Below, one piece after another: positions 1-10,561 of a stretch of DNA of 64,000 nt. Each line of letters begins with the position of its first letter. Positions within the stretch are counted from its first letter, which is position 1. Under the pieces are notes generated by a model. It was not told the origin of the DNA. It ran no database searches and was given only the letters and a program-made list of their open reading frames with translations. A program made the translations under genes and the position numbers. This DNA comes from Homalodisca vitripennis (taxonomy: Eukaryota; Arthropoda; Insecta; Hemiptera; Cicadellidae). The stretch lies in assembly GCF_021130785.1 (NCBI RefSeq), contig NC_060214.1, positions 42,267,001 to 42,331,000 of the forward strand, read 5' to 3'.

Positions 1-2673
1 TATGACAGCAGATCGTAAATTTAGGGAAACCTAAATTTATTTCAGACAAGACCGATTTTCACAGCAGTCCGAGAGCCTAATAATAAACGAAAATTTTATT
101 TAATCGAAAAAACAGTTTAATTTAATCGCGTTTTACCGTTATGAAACGCTTATGACAGCAGATCGGAAATTTAGGGAAACCTAAATTTATTTTAGACAGG
201 ACCGATTTTCACAGCAGTCCGAGAGCCTAATAATAAACGAAAGTTTTATTTAATCGAAAACAATTTAATTTAATCGCGTTTAATCGTTATGACCCGCTTG
301 TGACAGCAGATCGGAAATTTAGGGAAACCTAAATTTATTTTAGACAGGACCGATTTTCACAGCAGTCCGAGAGCCTAATAATAAACGAAAGTTTTATGTA
401 ATCGAAAAACGATTTAATTTAATCGCGTTTAATCGTTATGACCCGCTTGTGACAGCAGATCGGAAATTTAGGGAAACCTAAATTTATTTTAGACAGGACC
501 GATTTTCACAGCAGTCCGAGAGCCTAATAATAAACGAAAGTTTTATTTAATCGAAAACAATTTAATTTAATCGCGTTTAATCGTTATGACCCGCTTGTGA
601 CAGCAGATCGGAAATTTAGGGAAACCTAAATTAATTTTAGACAGGACCGATTTTCACAGCAGTCCGAGAGCCTAATAATAAACGAAAGTTTTATTTAATC
701 GAAAACAATTTAATTTAATCGCGTTTAATCGTTATGACCCGCTTGTGACAGCAGATCGGAAATTTAGGGAAACCTAGATTTATTTTAGACAGGACCGATT
801 TTCACAGCAGTCCGAGAGCCTAATAATAAACGAAAGTTTTATTTAATCGAAAACAATTTAATTTAATCGCGTTTAATCGTTATGACCCGCTTGTGACAGC
901 AGATCGGAAATTTAGGGAAACCTAGATTTATTTTAGACAGGACCGATTTTCACAGCAGTCCGAGAGCCTAATAATAAACGAAAGTTTTATTTAATCGAAA
1001 ACAATTTAATTTAATCGCGTTTAATCGTTATGACCCGCTTGTGACAGCAGATCGGAAATTTAGGGAAACCTAAATTTATTTTAGACAGGACCGATTTTCA
1101 CAGCAGTCCGAGAGCCTAATAATAAACGAAAGTTTTATTTAATCGAAAAACAATTTAATTTAATCGCGTTTAATCGTTATGACCCGCTTGTGACAGCAGA
1201 TCGGAAATTTAGGGAAACCTAGATTTATTTTAGACAGGACCGATTTTCACAGCAGTCCGAGAGCCTAATAATAAACGAAAGTTTTATCTAATCGAAAACA
1301 ATTTTAATTTAATCGCGTTTAATCGTTATGACCCGCTTGTGACAGCAGATCGGAAATTTAGGGAAACCTAAATTTATTTTAGACAGGACCGATTTTCACA
1401 GCAGTCCGAGAGCCTAATAATAAACGAAAGTTTTATTTAATCGAAAACAATTTAATTTAATCGCGTTTAATCGTTATGACCCGCTTGTGACAGCAGATCG
1501 GAAATTTAGGGAAACCTAGATTTATTTTAGACAGGACCGATTTTCACAGCAGTCCGAGAGCCTAATAATAAACGAAAGTTTTATTTAATCGAAAACAATT
1601 TAATTTAATCGCGTTTAATCGTTATGACCCGCTTGTGACAGCAGATCGGAAATTTAGGGAAACCTAAATTAATTTTAGACAGGACCGATTTTCACAGCAG
1701 TCCGAGAGCCTAATAATAAACGAAAGTTTTATTTAATCGAAAAAACAATTTAATTTAATCGCGTTTAATCGTTATGACCCGCTTGTGACAGCAGATCGGA
1801 AATTTAGGGAAACCTAAATTAATTTTAGACAGGACCGATTTTCACAGCAGTCCGAGAGCCTAATAATAAACGAAAGTTTTATTTAATCGAAAAAACAATT
1901 TAATTTAATCGCGTTTAATCGTTATGACCCGCTTGTGACAGCAGATCGGAAATTTAGGGAAACCTAGATTTATTTTAGACAGGACCGATTTTCACAGCAG
2001 TCCGAGAGCCTAATAATAAACGAAAGTTTTATCTAATCGAAAACAATTTAATTTAATCGCGTTTAATCGTTATGACCCGCTTGTGACAGCAGATCGGAAA
2101 TTTAGGGAAACCTAAATTTATTTTAGACAGGACCGATTTTCACAGCAGTCCGAGAGCCTAATAATAAACGAAAGTTTTATTTAATCGAAAACAATTTAAT
2201 TTAATCGCGTTTAATCGTTATGACCCGCTTGTGACAGCAGATCGGAAATTTAGGGAAACCTAGATTTATTTTAGACAGGACCGATTTTCACAGCAGTCCG
2301 AGAGCCTAATAATAAACGAAAGTTTTATCTAATCGAAAACAATTTAATTTAATCGCGTTTAATCGTTATGACCCGCTTGTGACAGCAGATCGGAAAATTT
2401 AGGGAAACCTAAATTTATTTTAGACAGGGACCGATTTTCACAGCAGTCCGAGAGCCTAATAATAAACGAAAGTTTTATTTAATCGAAAACAATTTAATTT
2501 AATCGCGTTTAATCGTTATGACCCGCTTGTGACAGCAGATCGGAAATTTAGGGAAACCTAAATTTATTTTAGACAGGACCGATTTTCACAGCAGTCCGAG
2601 AGCCTAATAATAAACGAAAGTTTTATTTAATCGAAAACAATTTAATTTAATCGCGTTTAATCGTTATGACCCG
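1..2673. repeat. 148-bp satellite array, 18 copies, open at left edge
   Basis: Tandem array with a period of 148-150 bp. The landmark GACAGCAGATCGG starts at 4, 154, 302, 451, 599, 747, 895, 1043, 1192, 1341, 1489, 1637, 1787, 1937, 2085, 2233, 2381 and 2531, giving 18 copies. Copies are nearly identical and differ by single substitutions and 1-2 base indels. The array begins at the window edge, so its full length is unknown. It stops abruptly at 2673, where unique AT-rich sequence begins. Each unit contains a 9-bp inverted repeat (AAATTTAGG / CCTAAATTT) around a GAAA loop. No long reading frame crosses the units. It behaves as an ordinary satellite; a role at a centromere or telomere cannot be judged from the sequence. 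Confidence 0.97.
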
Positions 2674-3199
2674 TTACTAATGGTGAAGATAACTAAATAT
2701 TTCTACAATATACTTAATTCTATATGCGTACAAATTCAATGAAAATATGCATGAAAATTCTTGCACATGCAGAGTGAAAAACGTGCAAAGAAAATTTACG
2801 TTAAATATTGCAAGCCAAGCTAAGCAAAACAAACAGAAATTTACTACAACTATTGCACCATGAATAATGAAATAACTAATTAAACTCGGAATAATAGTTA
2901 CCTGTCAAATGAAATTGAAGTTGTCTGAAAATGTCCTCTGCTCGCTGTACTGTCCTTCACCTCGATAATCACGCTTTCTCCGTATCGAACCCCTCTCGCC
3001 GGCCCTCGCCAGTCCCTTTATCAGTCGACTACCGCGCTCTAGGTGGCGGCAGCTACAATCTTTAACAGCGCCCCCCGCGGATTCTACGGCAATCTCGTCC
3101 GCGACGGTAGCGCGCGCGCCGTGCGAGTTTTACTACAGCCAGGACATTAAAACTATCTTCTCGCTTCCACTTGATACAATTTTAATGTAAAACAATATA
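2674..3199. other. Noncoding flank between satellite and gypsy element
   Basis: No supported gene. The first 250 bases are AT-rich. About 2935-3130 is markedly GC- and CpG-rich with runs such as GCGCGCGCCG, unlike its surroundings. I looked here for a 5' LTR matching the 3' LTR at 10562-11183 and saw none, so the retroelement to the right is truncated at its 5' side. Confidence 0.6.
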
Positions 3200-3299
3200 G
3201 TATTTCACTGTTCTGACCCAAAAAAAAAACACTTCAAAATTTGGGACCTTACAACTTAGATCCTTCGTAAAAGGAACCAATTCGGAGGGACGGGGAAGG

Positions 3300-5720
3300 A
3301 TGTCCTTCTGTGAGATGCGAGGAAGGTTTGCTAGGCGCTTGTATACCAAGCATGGGCTACACCTCAATGAAGAGGGAAAGCTGAAACTCGCAGAGTTGAT
3401 GCGGAAGACCATCTTGGATGATGTAGATGTGACAACGAAGCGAGTAGGACTAGCTATCAAAGAATACGAATTGTTTGATAAATGTGTAGATGAAAAACTT
3501 AGCCATTTGAGACTACCCGAGCGACAAGAGGTTAAAAGAGTACTAGAGGAATACAGGGACGTGTTTGCGCATAGTGAGGCCCAGCCTCTGCAATGCACAT
3601 CGGCCGTAAAACACGTTATCCATACGGGAAATGCTGCGCCGATTTATAAGAAAGCTTATCGGGTTCCATTTCATCAGAAACCCATAGTGGATGAGTTGAT
3701 TAAAGACCAACTGGACAAGGGGATAATAACTCCTAGTCATAGCCCATGGGCGTCGCCTGTAGTCATCGTCCCGAAGAAATCTGTGGATGGCAGTAAGAAA
3801 TATCGTTTCTGCGTAGACTTTAGAGCAGTCAACGCTTTGACTGTACCTGATGTATATCCTCTACCCAACATCGCTGAGACACTTGACTCGCTGGGAGGTT
3901 GTACCATGTATACTACACTTGACTTGAGAAGTGGTTATCATCAGATTATGGTAGATGAAGAAAGTCGACCGAAAACTGCCTTTAATGTGCCAGGAGGTCA
4001 CTATGAATATCTACGTATGCCCTTTGGACTGTCTACGGCGCCTGCAACATTTCAGCGCCTGATGGATTCAGTTCTTATGGGATTAAAAGGGGAAAAGTGT
4101 TTAGTGTATCTGGACGATATTATCTTGTTCTCGAAAGATTTGGCTTCGCATTTGTCGCATTTAAGTGAAGTGTTGAGTAAGCTACGTGATGTGAATTTGA
4201 GCGTGCAACTCAGTAAATGTAAATTTGCAGTAGGCGAGGTTAACTACCTGGGTCATGTAATAACTGGCCATGGTGTAGAACCCGACCCAGGAAAGGTTAA
4301 GGCTGTAGAGGGATTCCCTGTACCTAAGACTGTAAAAGATGTACGGTCCTTTTTAGGTTTGGCCGGATATTACCGCCGGTTCATAGAAGGCTTTGCTGCC
4401 ATTGGGAAACCTCTTTTTGACTTGACCAAGCAAGGGAAGGAGTTCGATTGGGATCAAGAGTGCCAAACTGCGTTTGAGACACTTAAACAGAAGCTAGTCT
4501 CATCACCAGTGTTGGTCTTCCCCGATTTCAGTAAGCCGTTCACCTTGGCTACTGATGCCAGTATTGACGCTCTAGGGGCTGTATTGTCCCAAGAAGTAGA
4601 TGGAGAAGAACATCCAGTCGCGTACGCTTCTCGCACTCTTTTTCCTGCTGAAAGGAATTATTCTACGACCGAAAGAGAACTGCTAGGTTTAGTATGGGCT
4701 ACAAAGTATTTTAGATGTTATTTGTTAGGCCGTGAATTTAAGGCTGTGACAGATCACGCAGCACTAAAGTGGATGTTATCTTTGAAAGATCCAAGTAGTA
4801 GACTAATGAGGTGGGCGTTGAGGCTGGCTGAGTTCACTTACACCGTGGAACACAAGCCGGGAAAGAGACATACCAACGCTGATGCTCTCAGTAGAGCTAT
4901 GTGCGCAGCTACTCGCAGGGACGAGCTCCCTGTGGTTGACCTTGCCACACTGCGTGAGCATCAAAAGAATGATCCTCATTGTCAAGAGTTAAGGAAGGCC
5001 AAGTGTTTTAAGTTGAGCCCAGAAAAGATCCTGTACAGAGTGAGCGGAGGTGACAAGAAGATTGTGGTCCCCTCATCTCTTACTCGTGAGGTAATCAGGT
5101 TGAACCATGACCTGCCAACGACGGGACATGCAGCGGTGGCTAAGACGTTAGACCGTATTAAGGCAAAATTCTGGTGGAAGGGCATGGATAAGGACGTATT
5201 AGACTATGTGCGTTCGTGCCACAGTTGTAGTCAACGAACCAACTATGGAAAGGCAAAGGCCCCCCTTGGAACGTTGTTTAACGAGCCCAAGGTTCCTTTC
5301 GAAGTAGTGGCAGCCGACATAGTAGGGCCCTTGCCTATCAGTGAGTCGAGAAACGTGTACATCTTGAGTGTGATGGATCATTTCACACGGTATTGTGAAT
5401 TTATACCACTGCCTGACCAAACAGCAGACCAGGTGGCTCGAGCTCTAGTGCAGAGAGTGATTACTAAGTTTGGTGTTCCCAAGGCTTTGATTACAGATCA
5501 AGGGGCAAACTTTACCTCTGACCTGATCAAACAGTTGTGCAAATTCTTGCACATCAGGAAAATCCAGACTACAGGGTTTCACCCACAGAGTAATGGTCGG
5601 CTAGAGAGAGTACACGCGACTATTGCCAAAATGCTTAGTCACTTTGTGAACCGTCATCAGACTGATTGGGATGAATATCTCCCATATATAACTATGGCTT
5701 ATAACAGTCAAAAGCCATGA
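3300..5720 (+). pseudogene. pol: Gypsy pol fragment: RT, RNase H, integrase; chimeric 5' end
   Basis: Retroelement polyprotein part, 806 residues as read. Residues about 1-38 do not resemble gypsy pol. They contain TKHGLHLNEEGK, which looks like the last conserved block (catalytic His) of SGNH-type hydrolases. From about residue 45 it is Ty3/gypsy pol. The RT has motif A TLDLRSG (D208) and YLDD at 270-273. RNase H shows D419, E460 and D485. The integrase zinc finger has H603, H610, C640 and C643, and the catalytic core has D673, D733 and E769. No protease precedes the RT, whereas the family normally has gag and protease upstream. The frame ends early at 5718-5720, just after integrase E769, and the same protein continues in another frame. 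The Met at 3300 is only the first ATG; the frame is open from 3201. Confidence 0.9.
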
Positions 5721-6129
5721 GGCTACGGGATTTTCGCCGTACGAAATGTTGTTTGGGCGAAAAATGGAAGCTCCTATGGAGGGTGACTTGACTATCACGG
5801 AAGATAACGAGGTATTTGGTGATCATGTAGAGACTCTGCGCGCGAAGTTAAAGGAAACCCATGAAGTTGCTGCGCGACGTAAGGCATTGGCCAGGGCCAA
5901 GTATGAAAGGCAGTACAACAAGAAAGTGAAGGAGTCGTTGTACGAGGAAGGCCAGTACGTTCTGCTGCACGTGCCGAGTATCGGACGTCACAGAGCGAAG
6001 AAACTGTCAAAACTATGGAAGGGTCCCTACAGGATAGTCAAGGTGTTATCGTTGTTGAATTTAGTTTTGAAAGTGAGAAATAGAGAAATCGTGGTTCACG
6101 TAAATCGAGTAAAAACCGTACGTGAGTAG
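5716..6129 (+). pseudogene. pol: Gypsy pol continuation: integrase C-terminal part
   Basis: This frame takes over where the preceding one stops. The break is a single-base shift at about 5714-5716. It contains the end of the integrase core (SPYEMLFGRK type) and the basic C-terminal domain seen in gypsy integrases (GQYVLLHVP, KLSKLWKGPYRIVKV). The first ATG, at 5746, is internal and probably not a true start. The protein would be inactive as a separate product because all three catalytic residues are in the upstream fragment. The frame stops at 6127-6129, where a third frame with typical pol-terminal sequence overlaps. Confidence 0.85.
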
Positions 6130-6334
6130 AACCAAGGTGAACCAGGTGCCGGAAGTGCACGTTGACGACGATGTTGGCGATATCGAGATTCCAGACTCGA
6201 ATATCTGTATTGGTGAGGGAACACCATCAGCAGATGATGGTATCCCTGTACCAAGTGTTGGCACACCTCGTACGGGAAATAGGTTGCCACGTGTAAAAAG
6301 GAGGCCAGCACGCCTCGAAGACTATGTGCCATAG
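6122..6334 (+). pseudogene. Possible C-terminal tail of gypsy pol in a third frame
   Basis: A 70-residue open stretch beginning with GTG at 6122, overlapping the end of the preceding frame by 8 bases. It is acidic at first and ends in KRRPARLEDYVP. A short Arg/Pro-rich terminus of the R-P-A-R-L-x-D-Y type is common at the end of gypsy pol polyproteins. I infer that it was once joined to pol and was separated by a second frame shift near 6120. It could instead be the natural region between pol and env. No conserved domain is visible. Confidence 0.5.
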
Positions 6335-6438
6335 TTGGGAATTATATCGGTGGTGCTTTGACAAGTGGGAAGTGGCTTGACATGCTTATGGGACTGGTAT
6401 TTCGTGTTGTAAAGGTAAAACTCGATATAAATTTGAAG

Positions 6439-6449
6439 TTCTGTTTTAG
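6439..6449 (+). promoter_or_regulatory. Candidate splice acceptor for env mRNA
   Basis: TTCTGTTTTAG, a short pyrimidine tract ending in AG, sits two bases before the env frame, which has no ATG near its start. Errantivirus env is known to be made from a spliced subgenomic RNA. This site would place the hydrophobic env signal sequence directly after the junction. The 5' donor would lie in the missing 5' part of the element. Confidence 0.5.
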
Positions 6450-6451
6450 GA

Positions 6452-8431
6452 TTGATTTTTCTAATCCTGGGAGTAGTAAGCTGCTTCCAGCAAGGGGTCA
6501 TATTTGAAGGAGGCAGAGATGTGCTGCTGACGGACAGCCATTGGAGAGTCACGTTGCAGTACAACTTGACGCAGATTGAAGAGGAATCCCGAAATCTAAG
6601 TATCTTGGTAACTGAGGTAAAGAATCATTTTAATACATTTTTCGAAGATCTACTTAATGAAAATATGAGTTCACACTCTCCATTAATTCAATTGGAAGCC
6701 GGATTTCGTTACGAATTTGTGCTATTACAGCAGTCAGTCAGTGAATACCTAAATGAAATTGATGATCTAATAAAACTGTTACCACAAAGACGTGGAAAAC
6801 GAGGTTTAGTAGATGCAGGAGGTCATGTGTTAAAGTTTCTGTTTGGTACACTTGAAAATAGCGATTTAGAAATTATTGATGGAAAAATGGATTATTTGTA
6901 CAACACCAACGAGAAAATAGTGCATCAAGCTAAGGAGCAGGTGACTGTTCTAGCAAATATGCAGGCGGAAATAGTATCACATGCAAAAACAATAAATAAC
7001 GTAATTTCTATATTGAAAGAATATCATTCTAATATGCATGAACAAATGGTTAAAATTTTCACACAAGCAAATGCTGCTCATTATCAGTTAAAAACTCTTT
7101 TTGAATATTTGAAGTTAAGTTCTGTGCTTTCGGATACTAAAGAAACAGTAAGTAGTGCAAGACAAAAGATAACTAAATTCCATCAAGCAATTGAGAGCTT
7201 AGCAGCTGGGAAGGTTGACAGTAACTTGCTAACACCTCATGAGTACCTGAGAATTTTGAAGGAAATTGAAAAGGTTATACCTCCAACGACTAAATTGTAT
7301 TCACCTGTTAAATTAGAAAATATTCATCAATTTTATTCTGCTGTAGTTGTTCATAGTTATACAACGATTCACACCTTAAGGGTAGTGATGAGGTTGCCCC
7401 TTTCAAACGATAATAAGATGTTCCAATTATATGATATTATTATCTATCCGGTGTATGATGCCTCTCTCAAAGTATGGACCCAGTGGGAAGTTGGTACCCA
7501 AAAATTATTGATCAGTAAGGATCGGTTGATGTACTCGATGTACAATCAATTGGAATTCGACCGAGAGTGTCGAGGGGAACAACTGATTGTTTGCCCGTTA
7601 TCGAATGTCCTGTTAAGCGTAAGCAAGAGACCAAATTGTGCGGTTGAGATGTTTCATTACGAGCAAGTGAGGCTCTGTGGTAGAAAATTAATATCGGGAT
7701 TAAGGTCCCCGGTACTTGTCAAAACTCCAAGCCGATGGATATACAGTGCCTCAGAAGAGCACAGATTGACTTTGAACTGTCTAACTAGTGACGGGACCCT
7801 GAATATAACTTCCGCGGTAGTGAAGGGGGTCGGTGAATTTAGAGGAATTGATATGTGTGATGTTGTCTCTGAAGAATTCAAGGTGCCTGCCCGTATTCAC
7901 GGCAGCTCTGTGTTCTCAGAACAGATAAGTGAAATTGTGTTTCCAAATGTGGATGAAATTTACACAAGCGAGGAGAAGGAGCTGTTTAGCTCTGAGCAGG
8001 AAACGGCTGTGAAAGTCCTGCAGGGACTGAACGAACGGCTGGGCACATTAGGTGTTAAGGAGTACCGTCCGGAGGACGTAGTCCGCCATCTGAAGTCCCA
8101 CATTCTGTTTGGTCGAAGGTTTTATGCTGCAAAAGTGGCAGCTGCTGGTAGTTTTGGGTTAGTGTCAATCCTGATGCTTGTGTACATGTGTTACAGATTT
8201 GTTATGCCTGTGATGGCATGGTGGTCGAGTCGCCGGAACCGTCGCCGACAGCGTCGCTCCGCCACTCTGACCGAGGTCTTCGCAAAAGTGAGAGGCCTGA
8301 CGTCACTAGACAGTCCTGAAGGAGACCAAGAGGGTGTGAACCCTGGAGAGATAAACGATGTTGAACAGAACGTGGAGGCAGTCGAAGTTGTTAATCTCGA
8401 GCGACTGCGGGACGTGATACAAGCTTTGTAA
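6452..8431 (+). CDS. env: Errantivirus envelope glycoprotein, F-type fusion protein
   Basis: About 659 residues, open without interruption. The reported start is a TTG; the first ATG in frame is about 70 codons in, beyond the signal sequence. The true start is therefore probably supplied by an upstream exon (see the acceptor at 6449). Residues 1-15 are hydrophobic like a signal peptide. A furin-type site RGKR lies at 114-117, followed by a Gly-rich fusion-peptide-like segment and FLFGTLENSD, typical of insect errantivirus and baculovirus F-like envelopes. A coiled-coil-rich stretch follows. A transmembrane helix at about 560-590 is followed by RRNRRRQRR and a tail of about 70 residues. Family knowledge: the protein mediates membrane fusion in the secretory route and at the cell surface. 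It is the only long ORF of the element without a break. Expression is not shown by the sequence. Confidence 0.88.
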   Translation: MIFLILGVVSCFQQGVIFEGGRDVLLTDSHWRVTLQYNLTQIEEESRNLSILVTEVKNHFNTFFEDLLNENMSSHSPLIQLEAGFRYEFVLLQQSVSEYLNEIDDLIKLLPQRRGKRGLVDAGGHVLKFLFGTLENSDLEIIDGKMDYLYNTNEKIVHQAKEQVTVLANMQAEIVSHAKTINNVISILKEYHSNMHEQMVKIFTQANAAHYQLKTLFEYLKLSSVLSDTKETVSSARQKITKFHQAIESLAAGKVDSNLLTPHEYLRILKEIEKVIPPTTKLYSPVKLENIHQFYSAVVVHSYTTIHTLRVVMRLPLSNDNKMFQLYDIIIYPVYDASLKVWTQWEVGTQKLLISKDRLMYSMYNQLEFDRECRGEQLIVCPLSNVLLSVSKRPNCAVEMFHYEQVRLCGRKLISGLRSPVLVKTPSRWIYSASEEHRLTLNCLTSDGTLNITSAVVKGVGEFRGIDMCDVVSEEFKVPARIHGSSVFSEQISEIVFPNVDEIYTSEEKELFSSEQETAVKVLQGLNERLGTLGVKEYRPEDVVRHLKSHILFGRRFYAAKVAAAGSFGLVSILMLVYMCYRFVMPVMAWWSSRRNRRRQRRSATLTEVFAKVRGLTSLDSPEGDQEGVNPGEINDVEQNVEAVEVVNLERLRDVIQAL

Positions 8432-10548
8432 CTGTGAGTAATGACACTCTGAATAAGTGTGAGTCCCTCAACTCACTGTGGTATGGTGAGGAAGTTTTGC
8501 TTGGCAAAACTCCATACCGATTGCTCCAGACATTCGTGTTAATGCTGTGACAGAATAATCTTTCAAAGAACTTGAGTAACGAATGATCGATTTGTGTTAA
8601 TTGTGGTTGACTAGTCAAGTTGTGTTGAGAGATGTGTGCACACGGGACAGTTGTTAAAGGAGACACTGGAAGATGTATTAAGGAATATACTCGTAGTTAT
8701 GTTAGATTGGTGATTGTTGATGTAACCATGTTTTTAGATGTAACATTTTAATTTGTTAAATTGTAGTGTTGTGGAATGTGTAACTGATCTTATGTTTTGA
8801 TCAGGCAGACTTGGAGATATAATTTTCCAAATTATTCGATAATTGGCTAATATTTTAAGCGATTGACAAAACGTAAGTAAAATAAACATGTGAGACAACC
8901 ACATGGGGCACAGGAAGGACCTGCCGGCCATCCAAACATACCCTTAACCCTGATCCTACCTTTACCCCAAAGTTCTGGACTGTGTAACCCATTGTTGGCT
9001 TGATACCCATGCGTTCAACAATAATTAATTGTTAGACTAACTTGTCGCAACTGCCTAGTTGGCTTGCGCAACCAACTAAGCGGTGTAACGTCTCCAGTCT
9101 GGCCGAAGTAGTAAAGTTGTAATTCGTTTGTTAGTTTTCTTTTAAGTGAATTGTGAGTTTTATATGAACATTTTTGGCTTATGTTAATTTTAAGCTCTAA
9201 GGCATCAGTAGAATGTAATGAAATGTAGGAGGAAGGTCTCGGTGAGCTACCCTGTTTCCAGGGGTAAGCGAGGTGAAAACCTTGGGGAGCCCTCAGGTCC
9301 ACAATGCCCTTAAAAAACCAAGCGTGGGGGGCGGAACCTTTAGTTTTAGTTTTTTTTTGTTGTTGTTTCTGTCATGAAACTGAAGAAGGTCGAGAAGTGT
9401 GAGGAATGTGTCCTCCAGTTGTTGGATGTTCAGAAGAACGTCAACGCAAACTTTTTTAAAAGATGAAAGGTTTTTGAACCGCTTTTCCAGAGACCCCCCT
9501 CGCATTTACAGTGTAACGGCCACCCACTAAAACTGGGTCGAGCCACTAGTTTTAAGTCTTTTTGTCAGGGCCCTTATGGAATGTAGTACTGTAATGGTTT
9601 GGTCGATGCCTTAGTAGCTTAATAAGAACAATTAAGATGTTAGCAATTTTTGTACTGTTCTTGAGGATGTTTCTTAATGATTTATTTTGTTAGTTAAGTT
9701 TGATGTCATTCATGACATGCTACTTATTGGCTGAGTATATTATAATGGTTTTGTGTTATAGTCGATGTACAAGTGAACTAACTCAGGATAACTTCATTAT
9801 AATCCATAGTAGGGGTGACTGAGGAAACCGGCCCCGAGTGAAAAACCCACGAGGCTTAACCAGGAATGGGGGGAGTAGCGTTCAAAATTCACAAAGAAGA
9901 CTACCACTTTATAATTATTTTAAATTTAATTAGGCTCTACAAAATGTGGTATGTTATCAACTAATATTTTTAATCATTAAAATTAAACCCATCAAACCAT
10001 AGTTATCCTGGAGTGCTCAACCAGAATAATCAAATGTAGTTGTGTTGTAGTTCAACTTGAAACGTTTAAGTATTTTAGATTAAGTTTAGAAGCACTGGTT
10101 AGTTCCCTTGTACTACGTATTGCTTTAAATGTGTTAATGGTTAGGTAGTCGTATTTGGGTCATTAGAGATAATGTTTATCTGATGTTAATGACTGGTCTT
10201 GAATTAGTATTGTAGTATACCATGATATATGTGTTGTAAGCCTGGAATCTTTTGTGTTCAATCATTGAGAAGAGAGCGAGCGATCGGATCGAATTAAAGA
10301 ATTACGTATCGCGTTTGCATACTTCTTTTTTTTGTTAAAAAGAAATTTCTGCCTTTTTAGGGAACTCAATTGTTTATTTAAATTTCGTTTAGTTGAGGCT
10401 ACTGAGTGACAGCTGGCATGGTAATTAATGAATATATACTAAGATTTTCTTGCTAAAGGATAGGACAGAGATCCTCCCCTGCAGATTAGAGACTTTTCCT
10501 CTGGCTGCTGGCTGATGGTTCCTCATACTTGGGGACAAGTATGGTTTT
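8432..10548 (+). other. Long noncoding stretch between env and 3' LTR
   Basis: About 2.1 kb without a supported gene; open frames here are short and show no recognisable domain. Errantivirus elements usually have a much shorter interval between env and LTR. It holds a strong hairpin at 8480-8518 and G-rich patches around 9230-9350 and 9790-9880. It may be an unusually long 3' untranslated region or may include a later insertion; I see no clear target-site duplications. Confidence 0.5.
8480..8518 (+). other. 15-bp RNA/DNA hairpin 3' of env
   Basis: GGTATGG (8480-8486) pairs with CCATACC (8512-8518), and AGTTTTGC (8493-8500) pairs with GCAAAACT (8504-8511). The loop is TTG, and a 6-base bulge TGAGGA lies on the 5' side. 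That is 15 perfect pairs in 39 bases, 49 bases after the env stop codon. It could be an RNA stability, export or packaging element, but no function is shown. Confidence 0.65.
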
Positions 10549-10561
10549 AAGGTGGGGGGAG
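10549..10561 (+). promoter_or_regulatory. Polypurine tract before 3' LTR
   Basis: AAGGTGGGGGGAG lies directly before the TGTG that opens the LTR. In retroelements this tract primes plus-strand DNA synthesis. Position and composition fit; there is a single pyrimidine interruption. Confidence 0.75.

Noticed and set aside
1..2673. CRISPR-like array
   Set aside because: The whole 148-bp unit repeats with no variable spacers, and the context is eukaryotic; it is a satellite.
2674..3199. 5' LTR of the gypsy-like element
   Set aside because: No resemblance to the 3' LTR at 10562-11183 and no primer binding site was visible.
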